From contig JBEKCQ010000140.1 in NCBI GenBank assembly GCA_050014795.1, positions 1-8,890 on the forward strand: a stretch of 8,890 nt of DNA, written 5' to 3'. Origin of the DNA: JALHUF01 sp050014795. Lineage in GTDB: Bacteria > Acidobacteriota > Terriglobia > UBA7540. How positions within the stretch are numbered: the first letter of the stretch is position 1; each line of letters begins with the position of its first letter. Below, piece by piece: positions 1 through 5,534 of the stretch. The position numbers and the translations under genes were made by a program. The notes under the pieces are model-generated. The model made no database searches. It was not told where the DNA came from and worked only from the letters and a program-made list of their open reading frames with translations.

Positions 1-2
1 TC

Positions 3-2723
3 GGCATTGGTTCAACGTTCGGGCAGTCCGCGAGTTCGCCAGCCACCGCCCCTGCCACGAGCCTGGCCGCTGCCAAGGACACCCAATGGACCGTGGACGA
101 CATGATTGCGCCGGAGCGGGCCGAGCAATTCCGGATTTCTCCCGACAGCCGCTGGGTGGTCTGGGTCAAGTCCGTGCCCGACGCCGACAAGGACGAGATG
201 GTCTCCAACCTCTATCTCTCGAGCCTCACCGAGAAGAAGGAAATCCAACTGACGCGCGGGCCTAACAAGGACACCCAGCCCCGCTGGTCGCGCGACGGGA
301 AATTGCTCGCCTTCCTCAGCGATCGCCCGTTACCCAAGCCGCCGGGGAAAGAGCCGGTGGCGCCAGGAGAACTTTCCAAAACACAACTCTGGCTCATCAA
401 TCCCTTCGGAGGTGAGCCGTGGCCTCTGACCCGCCTGGAGCGCAGCGTCAAGGACTTTGACTGGATTGATGCCGAGAATATCCTGATGGCAGCCGAAGAG
501 GACCTGTCCCTTTACGAGCGTGCTCTGAAAGAGAAGAAGGACGACTCGCACGCCGTCGAAGATGTCGTCCACACGCCTCCCGTGCGCTTGTTCAAGATCA
601 ATGCGAAAACCGGCGAAGTGACACGCCTGACCGCGAATGACGACTGGATCGACAGCTTGGTGGTCTCACCCGACGGCAAGAAAGCCGTGGCTACTCATCA
701 GCGCAGCCTGAGCTACGAGTTCGACCAAAAAGTGAAGCCGGCGACATTTCTGTATGATCTTGAGACCGGGCAGGGCAAACAGATATTCACGGAGGTCCCG
801 GTCGTTCCCTCCGAGATTCGCTGGACGCTCGACAGTTCCGGCTTCTACGCCATCTCTCCCTACTCCACCCATCCCGTTTACCTGGTCGCGACGGTCAATC
901 ACCTCTATTACTACGACGTGCGCGCCCAGAAGGTGGACCTCGGGTGGGCGAACGAACTCGGGATGGATTCCCCCGCGACCTACGCCGTGACTCCCGATGG
1001 ATTCGTTGCGCTGCTGGCCGCAGGCGCGCGCTACAAGCCAGCTCGCTATACGCGTGAGGGCGACGGCTGGAAGCGCGCCTGGCTGGAGGGCGACGGCGCC
1101 AGCAGTCTCTTCGCTCTCGAATTGGGCAAAGACGGCAAAACGCTGGTTTATCTCGCCAGCGGTGCCAGCCGTCCGGAACAGTTGTTCCGCGCCACGCTCG
1201 AAGGCGCAACCCTGGCCGGCCGCGCGCCAGTCACCGACTTGAACCCGAAATTTCAGAAGAGAATCGCCGCCCGCACCGAGGTCATCCGCTGGCAGGGCGC
1301 GCTGGATGAAGAAGTAGAGGGCATCCTCTATTACCCGCAGAACTACGAGGCCGGAAAGAAGTATCCCCTGGTCGTGATGATTCACGGCGGTCCGCTGGGA
1401 GCGGACATGGATTTCTGGAACGACGACTATGCCTATCCCACGAACCTCTATACCCAGCGCGGCGCTCTGGTGCTCAAGCCGAATTACCACGGCAGCGACA
1501 ACTACGGCCTCAAGTGGGCCGAGTCGATTGGCGGAGGGAAATACTACGATCTGGAGGTCCCGGACATCGAAAAGGGCGTCGACACGCTGATCAGCCGCGG
1601 GCTGGCCGATCCCGAAAAGCTGGCCACGATGGGCTGGTCGAATGGCGCCATCCTGACGATCGCCTTGACGGTAACGACCACGCGCTACCAGGTGGCTTCG
1701 GCCGGGGCGGGCGACGTCGAGCAAGTCAGCGACTGGGCGTACACGACTTTTGGCGCGTCGTTTGACAATTACTACTTCGGCGCGGCGCCCTACGATGATC
1801 CCGAACTCTATATCCGTAAGTCGCCGGTCTATCAATTCAAGAAAGTGCGCACGCCGACCATCGTCTTCTCCGGCACCGAAGACCGCGCCGTGGGGCACGC
1901 CCAGGCGTGGATGCACTTCCGCACCCTCCAGCAGCTCGGGCAGCCCGACGTGCGATTCGTTTCCTTCCCCGGCGAGCCCCACGGCCTCCGCAAGCTCTCC
2001 CATCGGCGGCGCAAGGTGGAGGAAGAGCTGGCCTGGTTCGACCGCTACCTCTTCAAGCCTAAGGCCACCGCCAATGAAGCCCTCAAGGATGACTCACCCT
2101 TGGCGGCAGAACTGAAGCGCAAGAAGATAAAAAAGGTCGGGCTGAAGTACGGCCTTCTCGCGAAGGCCACGCTGATTCCGGAGGTCGTCAAGTACGAAGG
2201 CCTGGAAATCGGCCGCTTTGAGGTGACGCGGGCGCAGTATGCCGCCTTCGACCCGAGCTACAAGATCGAGCCCGGCACCGACAACTATCCGGCGAGCGGC
2301 GTGACGTTCGAGAACGCCCGTGCCTATTGCGCCTGGCTCAGTAAGCTGACGGGCGAGACCTATCGCCTGGGAACGGCCCAGGAACTGGAGCCAATCTACA
2401 AGACCGCGAAGGACAGCGAGAACACGCTCGACTATTGGGCGGGCTACAGCGTCAACCCGGATGATTCGGCGCGCTTGGAAGCGAAGCTTGGGGAATTGGT
2501 CGGAGTGGCCCCTCTGCTCAAGGAAGTGGGCAGCTTCAAGGGCCGAGGCGAGGAGGAGTTGGTTTTCGACCTGGGCGGGAATGTGGCCGAGTGGGCGGTG
2601 GCGAAGGATGGCAAAGGCGAAGCGCTGGGCGCGAGCGCGGACCGCCCCGCCGACCAGAAAACTCTCGAGGCTGCGTCCGACCCCGTTTACATCGGGTTCC
2701 GGGTGGTGAAGGGAGCTAAGTAG
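3..2723 (+). CDS. S9 family serine peptidase (prolyl oligopeptidase type) with C-terminal FGE/SUMF1-like domain; 5' partial
   Basis: Secreted or periplasmic oligopeptidase, expected to cleave short peptides. The first in-frame start codon is a GTG at 93, but the frame stays open to the window edge and the extra residues (ending in KDTQWTVDD) look like the Ala/Ser/Pro-rich end of a signal peptide followed by the usual S9 N-terminus, so the true start lies upstream. Numbering from the GTG: residues ~10-390 form a TolB/propeller-like region with SPDG/SPDS repeats. The alpha/beta-hydrolase domain follows, with HGGP at 431-434, nucleophile Ser516 in GWSNG, Asp597 in GTEDR and His630 in GEPHG, so the triad is complete. 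Residues ~698-874 match the FGE-sulfatase (SUMF1) fold: EVTRAQY near the start, AYCAWLS, YRLGTAQELE, LGGNVAEW, and terminal GFRVVKG. The only cysteine I see is Cys746 in the AYC motif, so FGE oxidase activity is not expected. The domain is probably a binding or structural module. The stop codon lies inside a GTAGAGACG repeat. S9 assignment is secure; exact substrate is unknown. Confidence 0.93.
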   Translation, partial: GIGSTFGQSASSPATAPATSLAAAKDTQWTVDDMIAPERAEQFRISPDSRWVVWVKSVPDADKDEMVSNLYLSSLTEKKEIQLTRGPNKDTQPRWSRDGKLLAFLSDRPLPKPPGKEPVAPGELSKTQLWLINPFGGEPWPLTRLERSVKDFDWIDAENILMAAEEDLSLYERALKEKKDDSHAVEDVVHTPPVRLFKINAKTGEVTRLTANDDWIDSLVVSPDGKKAVATHQRSLSYEFDQKVKPATFLYDLETGQGKQIFTEVPVVPSEIRWTLDSSGFYAISPYSTHPVYLVATVNHLYYYDVRAQKVDLGWANELGMDSPATYAVTPDGFVALLAAGARYKPARYTREGDGWKRAWLEGDGASSLFALELGKDGKTLVYLASGASRPEQLFRATLEGATLAGRAPVTDLNPKFQKRIAARTEVIRWQGALDEEVEGILYYPQNYEAGKKYPLVVMIHGGPLGADMDFWNDDYAYPTNLYTQRGALVLKPNYHGSDNYGLKWAESIGGGKYYDLEVPDIEKGVDTLISRGLADPEKLATMGWSNGAILTIALTVTTTRYQVASAGAGDVEQVSDWAYTTFGASFDNYYFGAAPYDDPELYIRKSPVYQFKKVRTPTIVFSGTEDRAVGHAQAWMHFRTLQQLGQPDVRFVSFPGEPHGLRKLSHRRRKVEEELAWFDRYLFKPKATANEALKDDSPLAAELKRKKIKKVGLKYGLLAKATLIPEVVKYEGLEIGRFEVTRAQYAAFDPSYKIEPGTDNYPASGVTFENARAYCAWLSKLTGETYRLGTAQELEPIYKTAKDSENTLDYWAGYSVNPDDSARLEAKLGELVGVAPLLKEVGSFKGRGEEELVFDLGGNVAEWAVAKDGKGEALGASADRPADQKTLEAASDPVYIGFRVVKGAK

Positions 2724-2741
2724 AGACGCCCCCGGGCCGTC
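2720..2741 (+). repeat. GTAGAGACG half-repeat overlapping the S9 peptidase stop codon
   Basis: GTAGAGACG at 2720-2728 is identical to the left end of the larger inverted repeat at 2898-2956. It is followed at 2738-2741 by CGTC, which can pair with GACG (2725-2728) around a C/G-rich centre, giving a weak hairpin. The TAG stop of the peptidase (2721-2723) is bases 2-4 of the repeat. It looks like a degenerate or partial copy of the same element. The match is seen directly; common origin is inferred. Confidence 0.5.
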
Positions 2742-2772
2742 GCTGAAGGAGCCGTTCATAGCCCGTCGCGGC

Positions 2773-2778
2773 AGGGAG
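2773..2778 (+). promoter_or_regulatory. Shine-Dalgarno sequence for the 33-codon ORF
   Basis: AGGGAG, then 7 nt, then TTG at 2786. This is a good ribosome binding site at standard spacing, and it decides the non-ATG start of a small reading frame. Confidence 0.6.
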
Positions 2779-2785
2779 AAGCGCA

Positions 2786-2887
2786 TTGAAACGTTCCGTG
2801 CTCAAAGCCATCCTCACCGACAGCCATTTCTGGGTGCCGGTGGTGGTGTTGGCGTTCGGCATTGCGTTGCTGGTCGTGATTCGTTGA
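2786..2887 (+). CDS. Small hypothetical single-pass membrane protein (33 aa)
   Basis: I do not recognise a named family. The frame runs TTG to TGA for 33 residues. The N-terminus reads MKRSVLKAILTDSHFW, with Lys2, Arg3 and Lys7 giving a positive flank. A hydrophobic stretch at about residues 14-32 (VPVVVLAFG through LLVVI) is long enough for one membrane helix, and the protein ends in Arg. The charge pattern predicts N-terminus inside the cytoplasm. An AGGGAG ribosome binding site 7 nt upstream supports translation. It lies 62 bp after the S9 peptidase stop and 84 bp before the proposed permease start, on the same strand, so it could share their transcript. It is between two GTAGAGACG repeats. 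No function can be assigned. The alternative is a chance frame, which is less likely given the ribosome site and the clean topology. Confidence 0.62.
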   Translation: MKRSVLKAILTDSHFWVPVVVLAFGIALLVVIR

Positions 2888-2897
2888 GCGACTGGGC

Positions 2898-2956
2898 GTA
2901 GAGACGTTCCGCTGGAACGTCTGCCTTGTCCAGGCGGCCCACCGGACCGTCTCTAC
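2898..2956. repeat. Composite intergenic inverted repeat (GTAGAGACG ... CGTCTCTAC)
   Basis: GTAGAGACG (2898-2906) is matched by its reverse complement CGTCTCTAC (2948-2956). The arms extend to 14 bp (2898-2911 with 2943-2956) with one mismatch. Nested inside is a perfect 9-bp hairpin, AGACGTTCC (2902-2910) with GGAACGTCT (2914-2922), around a 3-nt GCT loop, so two mutually exclusive folds are possible. It has the shape of a REP/BIME-like repeat, sits 10 bp after the small ORF stop, and touches the ribosome binding site of the sugar permease. No T-run follows the inner hairpin, so it is not a standard intrinsic terminator. Confidence 0.75.
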
Positions 2957-2965
2957 AAGGAGGAG
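2957..2965 (+). promoter_or_regulatory. Strong Shine-Dalgarno sequence for the sugar permease
   Basis: AAGGAGGAG contains the full AGGAGG core and lies 6 nt before an in-frame CTG at 2972. No ATG, GTG or TTG follows at useful spacing; the next in-frame candidate is a GTG at 3023 with no ribosome site in front of it. The site directly abuts the right arm of the inverted repeat, so folding of that repeat could limit ribosome access. Confidence 0.65.
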
Positions 2966-2971
2966 TCACCG

Positions 2972-4267
2972 CTGGCCACAAAACTGGAAATCCCTTCTCG
3001 AACTGCCGCCCGCTCGCTCCACGTGCTCGGAGTGCTGTGCGGCTTAGCGGCGGGTGCCTGGCTGGGCGCAGCCGAAGCGCCCACGAAACTCGTCACCGTA
3101 GGGCTTTCGCCCTTCCTGATTTCGCTCGCCATGGTTCTGGGAGTGTTTGTGGCGCGCTGGACTCTCCCCACCATCATGAAGGGCACGGACTACGTCTTCG
3201 CTGACCTCCGCGAGAACTCCCACCTGCTTGTCTGGGCCGTGCTGGCCGGAGCGCTCTGGGCAGTGGCCAACACTCTGACGGTCTTCGCCATCCGCGACGT
3301 GGGCCTTTCGATCGCCTTCCCCCTGTGGAATAGCAACAGCCTGGTAGGGCTCCTCTGGGGCTGGCTTTTCTTCCGCGAACTGCGCGGCGCGGGCTGGCAA
3401 GGATGGATGAAGGTCCTGGGCGGCGCCATCGCGATTCTCGTAGGCGCGACGCTCCTGGGTTATGCTTCTTCCTACCCGCTCTCCTCGTCGCCGCAGCGCG
3501 CGACCACCGGACTGCTCGCGGCACTCGGCGCCGGGCTGCTGTGGGGCACACAGTACATCCCTTACCGCAAGGCCTACCTGAGCGGCATGAACCCACTTTC
3601 CTTCGTCACCGTGTTCACGGTAGGAGAGGTGATAACGATGACGGTGCTTGCTCTGATCTTCCGCGGCGGCCTGCGGCTTTTGCTGCACGAGATTGCGCTG
3701 GCGCGCCCGGCGCTGTTCTGGTTGTTCCTGGGAGGATTCTGCTGGGTACTGGGAGACCTGTTTCAGCAGTACGCCGCCAAGTACATCGGCATCGGGCGCG
3801 GCATCCCGCTTTCCAACACGAACCAGTTATGGGGCCTGGCCTGGGGGGCGCTGGTCTTTGGCGAGCTCGCCGGTCACACGGGTCGGACGCAGACCCTGGT
3901 GATTGCCGGGTCGCTCGCCATGATCGTAGGCGCGATTGGGATCAGCACCGCCGTGGCGCCCGCGGCGGAGCAGGCTTCGTGGCGAGCCGCCATGGCGCGC
4001 GAGTGCGAGCGCTACGGCCTTTCACCCGAACGCCTCGCCGCCTCGCAGGCCGGAGAGGATCCTCTGGCCCGACATGTGCGGGTTCACCACTGGCGGGATG
4101 GCGCGATCGTCGCCGGCGCCGTGGCGATTTTCGTTTGGCTGGCTGTCGGAACCCAACGCCCGCCCATCGCTATGAACGTAGGATGGATGGTGGCCTTGGT
4201 CGTCGCCATGCTGGGAATGCTGGGCGCTTGCGGTTGGCTGCTGTGGAAGCGAACGCGGTTTTCATAG
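2972..4267 (+). CDS. GRP/RhaT-like sugar permease of the drug/metabolite transporter superfamily, with two extra C-terminal TM segments
   Basis: Probable inner-membrane sugar uptake permease, likely proton-coupled as in the GRP/RhaT families; substrate not readable. I favour the CTG at 2972 (431 aa, starting MATKLEIPSR) because it follows AAGGAGGAG by 6 nt. The conventional alternative is GTG 3023 (414 aa, MLGVLCGL), which has no ribosome site. Ten hydrophobic segments in two halves give the duplicated DMT layout. The first half contains IRDVGLSIAFPLWN and the second contains GIPLSNTNQLWGLAWG, matching positions in the internal repeat where this family has a conserved Pro/Asn-rich helix. After TM10 there is a charged loop of about 55 residues (QASWRAAMARECERYGLSPE and onward) and then two more hydrophobic segments, ending KRTRFS, for about 12 TM in total. 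The last 6 bp overlap the minus-strand transporter gene tail to tail. The family call is good at superfamily level and moderate for GRP/RhaT. Confidence 0.82.
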   Translation: MATKLEIPSRTAARSLHVLGVLCGLAAGAWLGAAEAPTKLVTVGLSPFLISLAMVLGVFVARWTLPTIMKGTDYVFADLRENSHLLVWAVLAGALWAVANTLTVFAIRDVGLSIAFPLWNSNSLVGLLWGWLFFRELRGAGWQGWMKVLGGAIAILVGATLLGYASSYPLSSSPQRATTGLLAALGAGLLWGTQYIPYRKAYLSGMNPLSFVTVFTVGEVITMTVLALIFRGGLRLLLHEIALARPALFWLFLGGFCWVLGDLFQQYAAKYIGIGRGIPLSNTNQLWGLAWGALVFGELAGHTGRTQTLVIAGSLAMIVGAIGISTAVAPAAEQASWRAAMARECERYGLSPERLAASQAGEDPLARHVRVHHWRDGAIVAGAVAIFVWLAVGTQRPPIAMNVGWMVALVVAMLGMLGACGWLLWKRTRFS

Positions 4268-5461
4268 CGGACGTACGGGAGGGCCTGGGCGCCTGGCTCG
4301 CATCTTGCTGAACGCGAGTAAGAACCCCTGCAAGACAAATCCCGCCAGAAATCCCCAAGTGAGGTTCGTGGTGGCCAGGGCTACGACACCGACGGCGACA
4401 GCGATGAAGAGGGACGACCTTTTCTTCACGATGTCGCGCAAGAACGAAGCATGCTGGATCCCCACGTAAATCAGAAATACGCCGAGAATCGCCATCGGGA
4501 TCAGCCCCAGAAGACCGACGGCGGAGCGGCCAAACAGGGCCAGGAGCAGGCACGTGCACCCGATGACGTAACACGATTGTGGCGTGCGCGCTCCGAACTT
4601 GTAGTGCGCCGTGACGCCGCCCGAACCGTGGCACATCGGAGCGGCCAGGAACATGCCGCCCGCCAGATTCATCAGCCCGATGCTCAGACTCAGGGCGCGC
4701 GTGGTCACGCGGCGCGCCTGCGGCCCGTAGAGAATCTGTGCTGTGTTCTCCGTGGCCACAATGGCGTTGCCAAACGTCAACGCAAACTGAGGAACCAGTA
4801 AGGTGAAGAAGGCCAACTTCAACTCTGTCCCCTCCGGATGCAGAAACGTCACGGGCAACGGCCCCAAAGCCAGCGACGGCAGAGTCCGCCAGTGGGTCGC
4901 CAGCCCCACGATGACCCCAGCCCCGAGCAGAACCAGGGCGGCGGGAAACCGCTGCGACTTCCGAAAGAGCAGGAGGATCGCAGCCGCGCCGAGGCCCATC
5001 AGCAGGATCGAAACCGAGATGCCGCTCCAAAGGGCCTGCCCCGCCCGAATCCCCAACACCAGCCGCAGGCCTTCGCGTGCCAACAGCAGCCCCAGGCCCA
5101 GTTGGATACCGCGCACAATCGGCAAGGTGAAAAGCCGGGCGAGCACCGGCGCGAGATTGGTGATCCCGATGAAGAGGAGTAACACGCCCATCAGCAGCCC
5201 GGCACTGGCGACCGTGGAGGGTGGAAGTTGAAGCGCCAAGGCGATGGCCGCCACGGCTTTGAGCGGCTGCACCGGAATCGGAATCCGGAAATAGGCCCCG
5301 GCGAGGATGTAGGCAAGCCCCGCGGCCAGGAACACCGCCGTGGGGTTCATCTGATTCAGGCTGATGAGAGCGATGGCGAGAGGAAACAGCACGCCCACAT
5401 CGCCGAAGGCCCCGGCGACATCGAGGCGCGAGAGCGACCAGCGCCCTGTGTTCCCTTCCAT
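4262..5461 (-). CDS. MOT1-type sulfate/molybdate transporter
   Basis: Inner-membrane anion transporter of the SulP-related MOT1 family, probably importing molybdate or sulfate. From ATG 5461 (399 aa), the first signature is GAFGDVG (17-23) with FPLAIAL after it, then the second, IPIPVQPLKA (60-69). Further family landmarks are LTFGNAIVATENTAQ and, near residue 275, APMCHGSGG followed by YKFGARTPQS, which correspond to the conserved MCHGxGG region. About 10-12 hydrophobic segments cover the protein. An in-frame ATG at 5509 would add 16 residues (MGADTLAVDNG...), but it sits in the loop of a repeat hairpin and neither start has a clear ribosome site. The shorter start leaves 16 residues before GAFGDVG, which suits the family better. 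It is 73 bp downstream (25 bp with the longer start) of the tricorn gene on the same strand, so co-transcription is plausible. Molybdate versus sulfate cannot be told from sequence alone. Confidence 0.9.
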   Translation of the reverse strand: MEGNTGRWSLSRLDVAGAFGDVGVLFPLAIALISLNQMNPTAVFLAAGLAYILAGAYFRIPIPVQPLKAVAAIALALQLPPSTVASAGLLMGVLLLFIGITNLAPVLARLFTLPIVRGIQLGLGLLLAREGLRLVLGIRAGQALWSGISVSILLMGLGAAAILLLFRKSQRFPAALVLLGAGVIVGLATHWRTLPSLALGPLPVTFLHPEGTELKLAFFTLLVPQFALTFGNAIVATENTAQILYGPQARRVTTRALSLSIGLMNLAGGMFLAAPMCHGSGGVTAHYKFGARTPQSCYVIGCTCLLLALFGRSAVGLLGLIPMAILGVFLIYVGIQHASFLRDIVKKRSSLFIAVAVGVVALATTNLTWGFLAGFVLQGFLLAFSKMRARRPGPPVRPL

Positions 5462-5499
5462 GATTTGCCAGGGATCGCCGTTGTCGACTGCCAGAGTAT

Positions 5500-5524
5500 C
5501 GGCGCCCATGGAGCGCCGCTACAG
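5500..5524. repeat. Short hairpin element with GCCGCTACAG end, between tricorn and MOT1 genes
   Basis: CGGCGC (5500-5505) pairs with GCGCCG (5513-5518) around a 7-nt loop (CCATGGA), followed by CTACAG. On the minus strand it reads CTGTAGCGGCGCTCCATGGG. The loop contains the upstream candidate ATG of the MOT1 gene. The CTAC end resembles that of the other repeat at 2898-2956, and I associate short elements of this shape with acidobacterial intergenic regions, from memory rather than from a search. No T-run follows, so it is not an obvious terminator. Confidence 0.45.
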
Positions 5525-5534
5525 CAGATGCCGG

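Noticed and set aside
666..2003. Long open frame on the minus strand (445 codons) opposite the S9 peptidase
   Set aside because: It lies wholly inside a well-supported gene, its product has no recognisable domain and biased composition, and long antisense frames are expected in high-GC DNA.
2188..2715. Active formylglycine-generating enzyme
   Set aside because: The required cysteine pair is missing; only the AYC cysteine is present.
2902..2922. Perfect 9-bp hairpin as an intrinsic terminator
   Set aside because: The downstream bases are GCCTTGTCC with no T-run, and the hairpin is part of a larger inverted repeat.
3403..4311. Plus-strand frame of 302 codons overlapping the permease
   Set aside because: Arg/Gly-rich composition and no membrane or domain pattern; it is a shifted-frame shadow of the permease.
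4170..5030. Minus-strand frame of 286 codons within MOT1
   Set aside because: It is out of frame with the clear MOT1 signatures and is Arg/His/Ser-rich; a shadow.
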